A stretch of DNA of 64,000 bases, taken from Bimastos eiseni. Its lineage: Eukaryota > Annelida > Clitellata > Crassiclitellata > Lumbricidae. Where the stretch lies: contig OY365809.1 of NCBI GenBank assembly GCA_959347315.1, positions 124,001 through 188,000 of the forward strand, read 5' to 3'. The notes below the pieces were generated by a model, which was not told the DNA's origin, made no database searches, and saw only the letters and a program-made list of their open reading frames with translations. Position 1 is the first letter of the stretch; each line of letters begins with the position of its first letter. Both the position numbers and the translations under genes were made by a program. This document shows positions 1 to 12,425 of this stretch, in pieces.

Positions 1-495
1 GACGCGAGCATTATTAAGAGCGGCGTACTCTCTCAAACGCTCTTTTCAGTTGCATCACGAGGGTCGGTTAGGGTCAGTTTAGGCGTTGTGAGTGTCGTTT
101 AGGGTTAGTGCTAGGGTTAGGGTTAGTGTCGTTTTTAAACATATAAGAAGCTTACTTGCTCCTCTGTTTTTGCAAACACTTCCAGCCTTTGTTATGAATG
201 AATATGACGAGCCATAGTACCCTCTGTGCATATATAGTTTATGCTGTCGTTTATGCCGAAAATATGCACTGTGGAAAAAATATCCCCCAAACTGCAGTTT
301 CGCCCAGTCATCATCTGTTACCTCTAAAGTTTAAATCGCACGATTCATGGTTCTCCAACTTTTGAACGAGGCATAATGGTCCTAGTTGTAAAACCTTTTA
401 ACGCGTCGTTAGCCTTCATAACGGTCATTCTCAATATAGCACAAGCCTAACACAATGTAATAATCTATGGTTTGAAACATCAACAGGAGGCTCGA
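1..495. other. Gene-free AT-rich stretch with telomere-like TTAGGG motifs
   Basis: No convincing coding region is seen. Positions about 61-130 hold several GGTTAGGG/TTTAGGGTTAG motifs in degenerate order. A related block (GGGTCGGTTA... GTCGTTTAGGGTAAG) returns at about 1110-1157. The motifs resemble the metazoan telomere repeat but are too few and too scattered to be a telomere. Confidence 0.6.
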
Positions 496-867
496 CGAAA
501 TTTCTACTAGACTTGCGATAAAAACACTCAGTACTTTAAATTTAATGGTATTTGCGGTAAGTAAATTTGTCACACATTTAATAAATGTATTATTTATCGT
601 TCTTGTTGATTCGATTTAGATTATCATTGAACAAAATCATGTTTCGGATGATTTTAAGAGCGCCCTCAATCATCACCCTATGACCTACGAAAGTTCTACC
701 AGACTTGCCATAAAAACACTTAATACTTTAAATTTATTGGTATTTGCGGTAAGTAAATTTGTTACACAATTTAATAAATGTATTATTTATCTTTCTTGTT
801 GACTCGATTTAGATTATCATTGAACATATTCATGTTTCGGATGATTTTAAAAGCACCCACAATCATC
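496..867 (+). repeat. Tandem duplication, two units of about 180 bp
   Basis: Unit 1 (about 496-674) and unit 2 (about 688-867) are colinear with scattered substitutions. Both run from a CGAAA(T/G)TTCTAC(T/C)AGACTTG start, through TTGGTATTTGCGGTAAGTAAATTTGT, to an AATCATC end. They are AT-rich and carry no open frame of interest. Confidence 0.85.
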
Positions 868-1204
868 GGCGCAAGACAGTACGGCCGTTATGACAGTCGG
901 CACAACTAAAACGGATAGTTCACTTCTTATTTGAAAACCATCAGAACTGGATAGGACTGTAAAGATTCCAGCCTCACAACACCTGATTGATAATAAATGA
1001 ATATAATGATGATATTCATATGCTAGAAAAACAGTTAGATATTCCACAAGTTTGGAACGTTGTGCGAGACGATTATACAATTGCAAACTTGTGGTCAGGT
1101 GTTGCGCTGTAAGGGTCGGTTACAGTCAGGTTAGACGTCGTGACGGTCGTTTAGGGTAAGGTTTAGATTTTAGATATGTATCATTTTTGCCATAAACTTC
1201 ATAC

Positions 1205-3725
1205 TTGAATTGTTTGTTTTTAGTTATGTTTGTTGTTTGTCTATCTATTTTATGCTGCAGGAAATGCCTAGATAGTGCTGTGTTCCAGAGTGCTCGTCAA
1301 ATTATAGAGGAACGGATTATGTCACTGCATTCTGATTTCCAATTGACAAGACACAGCGGACTGAATGGATCCGTACAATTCCATGGAAAGATTTCACTTC
1401 TACCAAAGACGCTGTTGTATGCATAAAACATTTTTCAACAGAATTTATTGTGACTGAAGATTGCAGATGGATCAATGTTAGGTGTTCCTAAACTTTCGAA
1501 AGAGGCGTATCCATCTGTTTTCCAATTTTACCATCTTACTTGTCATCCGAGCCACCAAAGAAGCGTCACACTCCAGAAGACAGGCACGCAGAACTGGATA
1601 CACGGGACCAAAGGGCATTTATGGACTGGGATACAAATGATGCCATCGAGTCTTTCGACACGCTGCACTCAGGGATTTATGCTCATATGGGACATGATCC
1701 TCAGTTGGTTATTTTTCCATCAGACACACATGTAGGTATATGTATTCTTGATACTATCGAGTGCCCTAAAGTTAAAGTTGCTGTCAAAATTAGAAATAAT
1801 TTAAAAGCTTCTGGTTTTGTGACAATGTATGTGTGTCTGGTGATCGTTTGGCATGGATCTTGGGATCTGGTGAATTGCTGGACCGTTGGTCAAAGCTGGA
1901 TTTACTGGTAAACCATTTTTTGAAGGATGACATCGAGTGTAGTTCAGAGTCTAAATGGAGCGAGCTTTTACTCTTCTTCAGGAGTTATGTTCATTTTCTT
2001 TGAATTTTTTGTCTGAGCAACTGCACGTTAGTTTGATATCACGTAGAACTTACAGTGCAAAAATGATGCTTTGGGCTTGTAGACTGTTTCTGTTTTCTCC
2101 TAAAACATATGATTTTCGTAGGAAAAGTGTGTTAATATTGCCTCATGAGTCATAATTACGTCGTTTAACATCAGGTTTGTCCTCATCTGTAACTGATTAT
2201 GCATGTTTCATATTTGAGAAGGCTCGGTATCTTGAGCCATATCAGAGAATTGTTTCGTTGATGTTGGATGAGATACATGTTAAGCCTATTGCAACTTTTA
2301 AAGGTGGTAATATTCAAGGCTTTTGCCAGCAATAACTCGCAACAGCAGGCAACAACATTGCAGGCTTTCATAATTGCATCTGTCCTTGCTAAGGACAGAG
2401 ATATGGTATCTCTTGTTCCAGTTGTCAAAATGAGAGCAGCATATTTGCAGGAAAGAACATTGAGAGTGTTGCATGCTATTCATGATGCTGGTTACAGAGT
2501 GTTGTGTATTATCTCTGATAATAATCGAATTAATAGAAACTTGTTTACACTGTTGTGTGGCGGAAATGAGCTAAAGCCATTTATTGGTAACCTGTTTGAT
2601 AGCACAATGAAATTATTTTTCTTGTTTGACTCTGTTCACTTAACTTAAATGCATTAGGAACAACTGGATAAACCAAGCCGATGTAAGTCTAACATTTACA
2701 TTTCCTGATCTTGATGACAAAACTTAAATTCACAGAGCCTATTTTGCAGATATGAAAAAATTACATGGCTTTGAAGAAACCAGGGTTGTTAAGCTGGGTC
2801 CTAATTTAACATACAAGGCTTTAAACCCAACTTGCATTGAATGTCAAAAAGTCAGCTTGTTTTGAAAGTACTTAATGAAAAGACTATTGCAGCGCTTAAC
2901 TTCTTTCCTACAATGAGTTACTCAGTGAATGATACTAAAACATTCCTTGAAATAATTTTGAAATTATGGAAGCTTTTCAACGTGAAAGATCCACCTAAAG
3001 GGCGAAATTTGCGCGATAGACACAGTGACCCATTTCGATCAGTCAATGATGAACGGCTGAAATTTATGGAAGGGATTGTTTTGTGGCTTTCCAACTGGGA
3101 ACCAATGAAGTGCAAGGGCGGGCATGGCTGCTTGTCACAAGAGACTCATTTTGCTCTGCAATATACTGTCAAATCTATGAAGTTGCTTATCCATTATTTG
3201 CTGGCTGAATTCAAGTTTAGCTATGTACCTCCTGAACAATTCCAAACTGATAACCTAGAATACCGATTTTCTCAGTAACGACAGCTGTCTGGAGGAAACT
3301 ATCATGTTTCAGCAAGGCTGATTATTGAGTCTGAAAAAAAGATGAAGCTCATCAGTGTCTTGCATTTTAAATCTGCCAAGTGTGGTAAATTTAATTTGAT
3401 TCAATTTCTGTCTGATGTTGATTGTCAGGAAAGTCTTGCCACAGATGCAATTATACCTGATGCGTTTACTGATGTTCTCAGTGATTGCTGTGATGGCTGA
3501 ATTGACGACAGAGACTTTACTTGCATTGTTTTTATTGCTGGCTAAATTGCACATAAAGTTTGTAAATTATTTAGTTGTAAATCATGCCAACATGAACTCT
3601 GTACTGATAGAGAGCTGCCTTCTGAATTCGGCAAAAGGCTGGATGGCAAATTCTTGTATATTGAAATTTTGAACAGAGGGGGACTTAAATGGCCAACCCA
3701 ATTTTTAACTGATTGTTTCTGATGT
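1205..3725 (+). pseudogene. P-element/THAP9-like transposase, degraded
   Basis: Family role: P-type transposases bind DNA through an N-terminal THAP zinc finger and cut with an RNase H-like domain containing a GTP-binding insertion. What is seen: a THAP-like segment at about 1365-1455 (WIRTIPWKDF, then VCIKHF), a linker with PPKKR, a catalytic-core segment at about 2240-2330 (LMLDEIHVKPI, then GGNIQGF), IISDNNRINRN at about 2510, a DSVHL plus IRNNWI signature at about 2630-2670, and a long open segment at 2841-3275 with NVKDPPKG and FQTDNLEYRF. The C-terminal hallmarks RQLSGGNY, ESEKK, IAHKVCK and ILNRGGLKWPTQF end near 3710. The order and span match a full-length transposase, but at least five frame changes or stops break it. 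I could not define the terminal inverted repeats. Confidence 0.88.
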
Positions 3726-5645
3726 TTTCGTTGTATTTAATTGTCTTATTTCACACTTGTTGTTAAATAACCTGTATTAAGAAACATTCATAGTGAAATT
3801 ATACATTTCTATTTAATTATATGTATTGTATATGACAGTTATTCAACATTGTTCTAAGGATGAGTAAATACATAATTTTGTCGTTGAAGTATGAGTGCAT
3901 TCTTTAAAATGCATGGGTGTTAGCATGAACAACATTAAGCATTTGTTGATTATTTTGCATTCAAGTAGTAGCAGTTTCAGTTTAACGACACTGTGTGATA
4001 ACTATTATCATTAACGTCGCCCTCCTCCTTTATCCAGTCTTGGGACAGGCACTCCTGAACTTCAAGCAGTAGTTGAGTACTATCTATGTCTCAAAAATCT
4101 ATAATCATGGGGGTAGTAGTCTCAGTTTAATGACACTGTGTGATTGCAAATATCATTAGATTCGCCCTCCTCGTATATCCGGGCTTCGGGCTGGCACTGT
4201 CAGAGTGCAGATAGTGGTGGATTTATGTTGCTGTCAAAGAAATAAATATAAATAGGCCTATCAGTAACCGATATCTACTAAATCAACATAGCAGTAAGCC
4301 ACAAGTTAGCCCCCGGCTGATGACGTCATAATGTCTTGTAGTTAGCCTGCTGTTACTAAATATAGCCGGTCGTGGTGCATATCCATGCATGGTAATAGTG
4401 AGTATTCGTTTATCGAAATATATGAACTGTCACACCGCAAGCCATTACACTATTATGAATAGTTTAGTACTATAGTTTAATTCAGTACAGGAATATATGT
4501 TAAACAACAGCATTCGTTGGACAATTTTTCGACTGTGAATTATTGGGTTCCTGGGTTCTACCTACGTCTAAATGTTCTGTATACTATATATCACTTGAGA
4601 AATGTGGTTCCAGGCAGTAAGAATTTATGTGGCCTAAATCTAAGATAGATCATAGCGACTTTCAGCGACCGAGGGGAATATCGGTCTGCATGGGATGTGT
4701 GTTCAGTTCATGTTCCCGTTCAGGTTTGGCAGTTCTCTTATTTCAGTCACGTTTAAAATAACCTATTATTCTCATTCATTCAGACACTCCATTTTCTCAT
4801 TTCAGTCACAATAAATACTGTATTGTGTCTCTGTTATTTTTCGTTCTTTATCATTTTAGCCTCTCATTACTGTCAAAATCGTTGTGACAGTAATGAGAAA
4901 TTCTGAATTTATTTATATGCAAATTAAGTAAATTAGAGATTGCAAGTTAATAATTTGGGATGCCCGATAAGCAGCTAGTTTGTCTCATCTGTATTCACTG
5001 GATATAGAAGACTGCTAAATTGACAAAATATATTCATATTATGACTTATAATAGTTTAAATATGCTAATTAACTGTAAACTTACAAATTACTCAGTAAGC
5101 AAAATATCAAATGGTCAGTATTCAACTATTTTATGATGTTATATTTAGTTTATGATTGTGAAATCATGAAATTTCATATTCCCATGCAAGTGTGACAGTA
5201 CTGATATAGGCCTTACATAATTATTACACTTTCTAAGATATCATGCAGAGAAAGTCATAAATGTTTATTCCAGATGCATTGTAGATGAAAATATTTGGTT
5301 TTATAAATGCATTTTTTGCATATCATTTTTGCACATTTGCTGTATACATTCCTAATCCAATAAATCGACGAAATGATGGAGGTCACTAGGACCGTGAATT
5401 TGAATGAAGCACGTGATACAGATCATATAAAAATACATAGAGAACAAATGTATCATGTCTATGTAGTAACCAATTACACATATTACGTTTGTCGTCTTAA
5501 GTCATATTCAGTCGAAGTTTATTGTCATTGGAACGTGATTGGACGACACTAGAGTCAGGTTGCTAAAATTATATAAAATATGACTGTTGATATCTCATGC
5601 GACAATAAACCGAAGTGCTGAAGAAATTGTTTCTGTCAGACACTA
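3726..5645. other. AT-rich gene-free stretch with an internal repeat pair
   Basis: No coding region is recognised. A pair of related segments at about 3964-4050 and 4112-4200 shares CAGTTTAA(C/T)GACACTGTGTGAT followed by CGCCCTCCTC and a TATCC(A/G) block, spaced about 148 bp apart. These could be subterminal repeats of the preceding P-like element, which is inference only. The rest, to 5645, is AT-rich and featureless by eye. Confidence 0.6.
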
Positions 5646-5682
5646 AGCGCTAAATAAACTTAACGAATGGATGCAGTTGCAA

Positions 5683-5790
5683 TGAGAGAGAGAGAAAGAG
5701 AGAGGGGGGCAGAGAGGGAGAGACATACACAGAAAGAGGGAGACGAGAAAGAGACAAAGATTGACAAAGAGAAACAGTTACGTGAAATCT
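5683..5790. repeat. GA-rich simple repeat
   Basis: This is a purine-rich GAGAGA/GAGGG tract. It produces long open frames on the minus strand with serine/leucine-rich translations that have no coding character. Confidence 0.85.
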
Positions 5791-5829
5791 GCGGTTCGTT
5801 GGATCATTGAGCCTGAATCGTGAATTATT

Positions 5830-6440
5830 GTATTTAAGCATTTGTATAGCGCCTCTGTAGGGTGAACCGTTCAGTGCGCGAAACCCCGCGAGAAGAAGCA
5901 GGTTTTGAGAAAGAGTATGATATGGAACTGTTGAGCTAGCGGAAGGAGAAAGCATGATCCAGAAAGATTGAGCAATTGAGTCAAAGGATCGACTTAGAAC
6001 CGCTGAACTGCCAGATTTATTACGAATTGAACGAAGGGAGGAAGCTGACTGTTGCCGAAGCATTACGTGAACAAGATTATTTATGGACAAGGCCCCGCTG
6101 GAACTTAATGATTAAAAGATGGATTTTAAATTGTAGGCGAGCATGTAGAGGGAGCCGTTGAAGTTCGCCAAACATAATTATATGTTGGCAGTTAAATCCA
6201 TGACACGACCTATAATGCATTATGATCATCGCCAAAGACTCACCACAATGGTTACCATGTTGCAATAATAAAATATATGGAGTCGGCAAACATTGCAGTC
6301 TCTCTTCCTTCTCACCAGAAACGGTTCATTGAATAATCACTGATCCACCCTGAGAAGGCAACGGAATAGAGACCGACCTCAGATATATATTAATTATCAG
6401 CGGTTAAATCATTTCCACATAATGCATATTATAGGCTAAA
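5830..6440. other. Unannotated stretch with a short dispersed-repeat motif
   Basis: Around 5842-5885 a TTTGTATAGCGCC motif is followed by GTTCAGTGCGC. The TATAGCGCC core also occurs in the LINE tail at 43.2 kb. A 61-codon open frame at 5976-6161 has no recognisable motif. Nothing else could be supported. Confidence 0.4.
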
Positions 6441-6471
6441 GTATGTTGTCTTCTGTTTCTCTTTCCTTTAG

Positions 6472-6725
6472 CAACTCTAAGACGGAAACAGGTCGCCTTC
6501 ATAGTTTCGATGGACGACGACCCGTCTTATCGATGGAGCCTTGCAGCAGTGGCAGCAGCACCACCATCACCACCAGCCACTCTAACTTCTTGACTGTGTC
6601 GTCTGACCTGGGCATGCGCTCTGACCTTCTGACCTCACCGCGAGTCTCTCCTCTGTTATGGCTGAAACAATGCGTTCCGGAACTGACCTTATCAAGATCC
6701 TCAGACGACCGCTGTTTAGCTGCAG
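6472..6725 (+). CDS. Candidate internal coding exon of an unknown host gene
   Basis: A 254-nt segment is preceded by a long pyrimidine tract ending in CTTTCCTTTAG and followed by CAG|GTAAGA, so both borders fit animal splice consensus. One frame stays open from end to end. Its serine/threonine-rich product includes SSGSSTTITTSHSN and SDLGMRSDLLTSPRVSP, and I recognise no domain. Base composition is higher in GC than the AT-rich surroundings. The exon leaves one base at its 3' border, which is phase-compatible with the candidate exon at 45622-45722. It could also be a chance open segment; no homology supports it. Direction, borders and frame are inferred only from the sequence. Confidence 0.4.
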
Positions 6726-7140
6726 GTAAGAATTGAACTTCTCTACTATAGCACACAGCAAGGCGTCTCCTTCTCATTTGACTCGATCTGAGTCTTAAAC
6801 GCTTGGAGAAATTATATTGCGCCGTTACTTTTGGTCTTGACTTATTTGTTTCCAGTTGATATTTTATAAGGTTGTCCTCAAATTCATTGTAATTATGCAT
6901 TAATTAATAAAACCTAACAAATGACCTCGATGTCATGCGCAATTATATAAATACTGGATAATATCAATAAAGGAACGGTTTATAAAAACACGTGTTTGAC
7001 TACTACAATGGAAATAAAGCAGTGATCGTTGTGTAGATGGCCAGGGATTGTTTAACTTAACATAACATAACTGGGTTTTAGGTGGTTCAGTAGACTGATG
7101 GCCTGTGTGAGAACCACCCCTATAGTACACATCTCAATAT

Positions 7141-7285
7141 CCTAAAGTCCCTAGTCGGGCCTTGAAGCTGTTAATTGTCTGCACAGAAACTGTCTCTTCA
7201 CTCAGGTCGTTCCATGCATTCACCACCCTCTGCTGCTGAAGAATCTTTGTTTTATGTCTATGATATCTCAGTTTCAACAGATGTA
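7141..7285 (-). pseudogene. C-terminal fragment of a non-LTR retrotransposon protein
   Basis: Read on the minus strand, the segment encodes QQRVVNAWNDLSEETVS followed by INSFKARLG. This matches the very common end of CR1/RTE-like LINE ORF2 proteins (RVV.AWN.LP..VV.A.....FK.RLD). Upstream on that strand HRHKTKI is in frame, and beyond it similarity fades. The reverse transcriptase core is absent, so this is a 5'-truncated, decayed copy. Confidence 0.75.
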
Positions 7286-7661
7286 TATTTAATATTATTA
7301 TCCCTGGCACGCTTTGAATATGCAGAACGTGGAATTAAGTTAGAACACATGGCTATGAGTAAACACGGATTTGATGTTGAACGATCATTTGACCGGAGCA
7401 AATTCAAACTTTAATTAAAAATATCCGATGTGCTATGATATCTAGGTGGTGAATTAAAAATAATTAAATATAAAAGAAAAGAAGAGTTGGTGACTGTTTC
7501 GTAAGCTGAATTTAGCCATAGCTACCCGCTTGAATGTCCTCGGAATTTGATCGATCGCTGTTGCTTTACATCAAGAAGCATATCAGAAGAAAAAGCTATG
7601 CTGATGGCAATGTTGAACAGACAGAGAAATACGAGCCAACATTCCACTTAATTTTATAGAC

Positions 7662-8375
7662 TGAATGGATGGATGTATGGATGCATGAATAGATGTATGT
7701 ATTGTACATGTATGTATATATGTAAATATGGATGAATGGATGGATGAATGGATAGATAGATGGATGGATGGATGGATGGATGAATGGACGGATGGTTGGA
7801 TATATAGATAGATAGATGTATGAATGTATGTATGTATGTATGTATGTATGTATATATTTACATATGGATGGATGGATGGATGGATGAATGGATAGATGGA
7901 TGGATGGATGTATGAATGAATGTATGTATGTATGTGTATATGTACATATGGATGAATGAATGGATAGATTAATGGATGGATGGATGTATGAATGGATGGA
8001 TGGGTGGGTGGGTCGGTGGATGGATGGATGGTTGGATGTATATATGGATGGATGGATGTATGAATGGATGTATGTATGTATATATGGATGGATGAATGGA
8101 TAGATGGATGGAAAGATGGGTGGGTGGGTGAATGTATGCACGGATGAATGGATGTATGAATGGATGGGTGGGTGTATGGATGGATGGATAGATGAATGGA
8201 TGGATGAATGGATGGATGGATGGTTGGATGGACGGGTGGATGGATGAGAGGGTGGGTGGGTTGATGGATGGATGGATAGATGGGTTTTGAATGGATGTAT
8301 GTGTGGGTGAGTTGGTGGTGGGTAGGTGGGTGGATGTGTGGGTGGGTGGGTGGATGGGTCTATGGATGAATGGAA
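7662..8375. repeat. GGAT/GTAT tetranucleotide satellite, about 0.7 kb
   Basis: Imperfect tandem ATGG, ATGA, ATGT and GGGT tetranucleotides run almost without a break. The array gives a 262-codon minus-strand open frame made of [12 protein letters not shown] strings. That frame is an artefact of a stop-free repeat read in one phase, not a gene. Confidence 0.95.
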
Positions 8376-8506
8376 ACTGAACAATCAGCCTTTGTCAATG
8401 TCATTAAATGCTATTGTACTACCGATTGCGTTCCTCCGGCATATTCATAGTTTTAAATTAAGCAATTGAAGTGGTCAGCGTGATAGTCCACTTTTGAAAT
8501 ACGTCT

Positions 8507-8549
8507 CTTTCGATAATAATAAACCACTGTGGTTTATTATTTGCGAAAG
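8507..8549. repeat. Near-perfect 43-bp palindrome
   Basis: The arms are 21 nt each (CTTTCGATAATAATAAACCAC and its partner) around a single T. Nineteen of the 21 positions pair, and the inner 13 pair perfectly. Confidence 0.85.
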
Positions 8550-9670
8550 GGAAGTATTTCGGCATTGGTAGCACAAAACAATGCGGTAGAAGCAATGATT
8601 AATGTGTCAGATTGGGTAACACGAAGAAGAAAACTAATCCCATTTGATGGCCTCTATGCAACCAGGTTGATGAAGTGTGAACGACTTCGGTCTCTTAATA
8701 TCAGCATATGAGGAGACTGGGCTCTCCTACTGAAAATTGGAATCACGTATTATATACTCTGCATGGCGAAGATAAAGATACTCATATCCTAGGATACTAT
8801 AATATTGGTCAGCTAAAAACCTGAGGAGAGCATACATGTAAATTTTCTGATTCTGTTCTTTACATTCTTTCATTTTTTTCTATCGATGCCCAACCCACTC
8901 CGATCACAACTACGACTGACCTTGCTCTGCTTATTGTTCTTTATTGCTTTGATGTGTTTAATTAAACTAACGCACTGTTGGTTTTCTTAATTTCCTTCAC
9001 GCATCATTCGATCCTACGCCCTTTATTTTACTCACCAAATCGTATTTTCCCGTAACCCTAACACCAATAACTCATAATCTTCTTTTCTTTTCACATAGTC
9101 TTTCACTTCGTCGGTCTGTTACACTGCTAATTCCCATCCAATGATGATCATTAGTACCTTTGGTAACCCAACACTTCCTCTCTCATATTTACATCAGATG
9201 TCAACACTAAGTACAAAATTGTTTCATTTCATGACATGCTGCTCCTGCTGCTGCTGCATAAACAAACCTAAGAGCTATCTTCGGTTACATATAGGCCTCT
9301 TTATAATGATTATCTTTTGATAAATATTATTATCGTTCAAATTTTACATTTCTAGTGATTCGTTTTCGCTGTTGAAACGTCGTAAACTTAGATATGACAA
9401 CACATTTGCATATTGACAATTTTGATGTGTAGGACACTGTAGGCTCTATCGACCTTTAGCACATTTAAGTGACCACTGCGCATGTTCACGCGACATATCG
9501 AGGGGCTTACTGTACTCGCTCACTTAGATAGCACAATGTTTACTCAGAGGCGCTCCGTACTAGACAGCAAAATATGATTAACAGAATAGATTCAATCGCT
9601 TATGGAAATGAGAGAAGGGGTTCAAGAAGCTGCATTCAATGGCTGCATGACGACTTAGTTGCGAGACGAC
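8550..9670. other. No gene seen
   Basis: This is AT-rich, mixed sequence. A 60-codon frame (8529-8711) overlaps the palindrome and has no motif. A short CTGCTG run lies at about 9240. No RNA gene is recognised. Confidence 0.6.
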
Positions 9671-9675
9671 GGCTT

Positions 9676-9695
9676 TAATAATAATAATGATGATG

Positions 9696-9737
<42 letters not shown>

Positions 9738-9748
9738 GTAATAATAAT
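9676..9748. repeat. AAT trinucleotide microsatellite
   Basis: There are about 24 units of TAA/AAT with a few GAT interruptions. Confidence 0.95.
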
Positions 9749-9924
9749 TTTTTTCGTTTACTTTCACATTGACAACCCGCAGTATGATTACAAGTACAGT
9801 ATGAGCGAATGATGACATGTAGGATTTAACCGTATGCAGCCTTACAAGGCGCATTACGCTATACATGAGTTTGTCAACGCCGCCGAAAGGGACTAGTGAA
9901 CCATACGGGGATTGAGGAATTGGA

Positions 9925-10030
9925 CCTATGACGATTGGTCATAGGACGATTGGTCATAGGGACGATTGGTCATAGGGAATATCGGTAATAGGGACGATTG
10001 GTCATAGGGACTATCGGTCATAGAGACGAC
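9925..10030. repeat. Minisatellite, 15-17 bp unit GGACGATTGGTCATAG
   Basis: Six or so imperfect copies of GACGATTGGTCATAGG run in tandem. A detached cluster of three degenerate copies (TTGGTCATA) lies at about 10268-10310, after a roughly 240-bp unrelated insert. Confidence 0.85.
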
Positions 10031-10314
10031 TTTATTTGTTAAATCTTGTATCGAAAAAAAAACTGTTGCAGATTCAAGAAGTGAAGTTATTCAATTATAG
10101 GCACCTGTGATATGACATAATGTTGCTATATGAAATTCAATGAGATTCATTTATAATTAATATGGCTATTCAATTATAACCTTGTATGGAAATTTGCACG
10201 CACTATAATCTAAATCAGGAAATTCAGGGGGCAAATGGCCCTCCTGCCCCTTAAAATGACGTCCCTGTTGGTCATAAAGACTATTGGTCATATGGACGAT
10301 TGTTCATAAGTTAT

Positions 10315-12080
10315 CGAATCTGGCGCTTGTTCTAGAAGTACATTCTCCAAACGTTCTTTACATGCTCTGTGATTGTTATTCTTATCTAAGGTCACTCGCG
10401 AATAACGTAAGTAGAGACGTTAAGGAAAGATATTCTGGAAATGGATCTTGCGAGATTTTTAGATCCGCTCACAACCATCGAACCAAATTAAATCAGAGAC
10501 CGTAGACAATGGCTGGCACCCTTTGTTCTCTTCTTTAGACTTTTTTTCTCTTTTAATGAGCAGTCTCCAATCAACGGTGATCGCCTCTGATTCCTTCGAC
10601 ATCAACATCAAATTTCCGCCTTTCTTTTGCACTAGCACGACTCATAACATCCATAACAGCTGCTGTGCAACTGTTATCGTCTAATCGTGTCTGCTAACGA
10701 TCTCATCATCCAGCGTTGAATGAGAGAGAAGTCAGTCTACGCGCTGCGTCAGGAGTCCGTTGCTTCCTCGTCAGATTTGCAGATTTGTTGCTTCCCTTAT
10801 TACTTCTCTCATCTCATCGATGCTCAGACGACACAAAGGAAGACGAATCTGATAATGGAAAGTAAGTGAACGGCGGTTAATTCAACTGACCTGCACAACT
10901 AAGCAACGAATGAATGTAGCAGAAAGCGGTATAATCGAGGATGCGATGTCATGCCATCCGTTTCACAGTTTCTTTCATAACACACGATCAAACAAATCGT
11001 TCGAAACGTGTTTCCGTCTCGTCCTGAGGTTCAGACGATGACCTCTCTTACTCATTCATTTATCACATTTTACACGAAAAGCTGTTAAAATCCGTAAAAG
11101 AATTTCTATTAATCATGATCTGACTTCTGAGTCTCTAATCTTCCATCTCTTCACTCAAAAGAGCTGAACCTGGCTGTTGCTTCCTCCTCCTACTTGCTCC
11201 ATCCTTCTCTCTCACTCACTCACTCACTCACTCACTCACTCATCACTTATTCACTCACTCACAACCGAAGTTTCCGAGTGCATCTAGCAAATCGCCTCGT
11301 TCCACCAGCTTTTAATTGAAAGCGATGTTGTCAATCTAACGGTTGATTTGCTGTCTCTGGTCAATTTTTATATCCACCACCCCTCCACATTAATTCTGTT
11401 CCATTCGCAGCTGATCATTTGCTTATTCCCACCTCTTTCCTCATCATCTGCCTTTGCTCGCCTGTTGAATGTCACTTAAGATGTTTAGCTGAACATCTTT
11501 GATGATCGAGATGTCATTAACTGCTTCGTGCATTATCATCTTCATCCCGACCTCTTCCCGCTTCTATTTATGCTCCAATCTTTACTATGCTCCGATTTTC
11601 ATTAATGCCCATATTTTGTACTTATGTTCATATTTCGAAATACAGATGGTCGTCTATTATTACGCCAGCGTCTGTTAAAAGTGTGTTAACAGGTGCATAT
11701 AATATGATCTTGGTCGATGTTTTAATGGACCGCAGACAGTGAAGGGAGCTGGAGGTGCCAGTTAACAACCATAATACAGTTTCCTCCTCGTCCTCTTCGT
11801 CCTCCTAGGCTCCTTCTCTTCCTCCTTCTTCTCTTCCTCCTCCTCCCCTTCCTTCTGCTCTTCTTCCTTCTCTACTCTTCTTCCTCATCCTCTTCTCTTC
11901 CTCCTCGTTTCTTCATCCTCCTTTGCTCCATCCTACTGAGTCCTTTCCTTCTCAATTGGGTATACCTTCTCAGATGAATTCTCCTCATTTAACATCGCTT
12001 TCTTCGTCTCTCCTTCTCCCAATCATCGCTCTTGGTCGTCTGTAGTCGAGTCGTGGGTGGTCGCCGTCGTCGTTCGCCGT
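10315..12080. other. Gene-free stretch with CTCA and CTT-rich repeats
   Basis: A CTCA tetranucleotide run lies at about 11208-11263 and a CTT/CCT pyrimidine tract at about 11780-11960. Nothing else is recognised. No coding potential is supported. Confidence 0.6.
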
Positions 12081-12130
12081 CTTTGTGTTTTGTCATTACT
12101 TATTAATATCGACCTCATTACGCACTCGAT

Positions 12131-12425
12131 TTACTCTCCTCCTCCTCCTCCTCCTCATTCTCCTTCCCTCCTCCTCCGATGATGATGATGGACTTGTTTT
12201 CCATTGGTCTCCTATGCCAATGACCGCCCCTCCTCCTCCTCGTCCTCCTCCGGCGTTTTCTCTGGGACCGTCGTGTCCCGCTGCATGGTCTAACCGAGGA
12301 AGAGAGAGAAAAGAGACAAAGCCTGCGCTGGTCTTCTGTTACCTCAGCACGTCACAGAGGAAGAGGAGGAGGAGTAAGAGGAGAAGGAGCAGGAAGAGAA
12401 TGAAGAGGAGGAAGAGGAGGAGTCA
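12131..12425. repeat. CCT-rich then AGG-rich trinucleotide tracts
   Basis: CTCCTC runs at 12131-12180 and 12230-12250 and GGA/AGG runs at 12355-12425 open a 169-codon frame (12085-12594). Its translation is low-complexity (leucine, proline, then arginine) and I do not treat it as a gene. Confidence 0.7.

Noticed and set aside
61..130. Chromosome end or telomere
   Set aside because: Only a handful of degenerate TTAGGG motifs, followed by ordinary sequence on both sides.
7596..8384. 262-codon minus frame rich in HPSIHPSI
   Set aside because: Translation of a tetranucleotide satellite; no start context or conserved segment.
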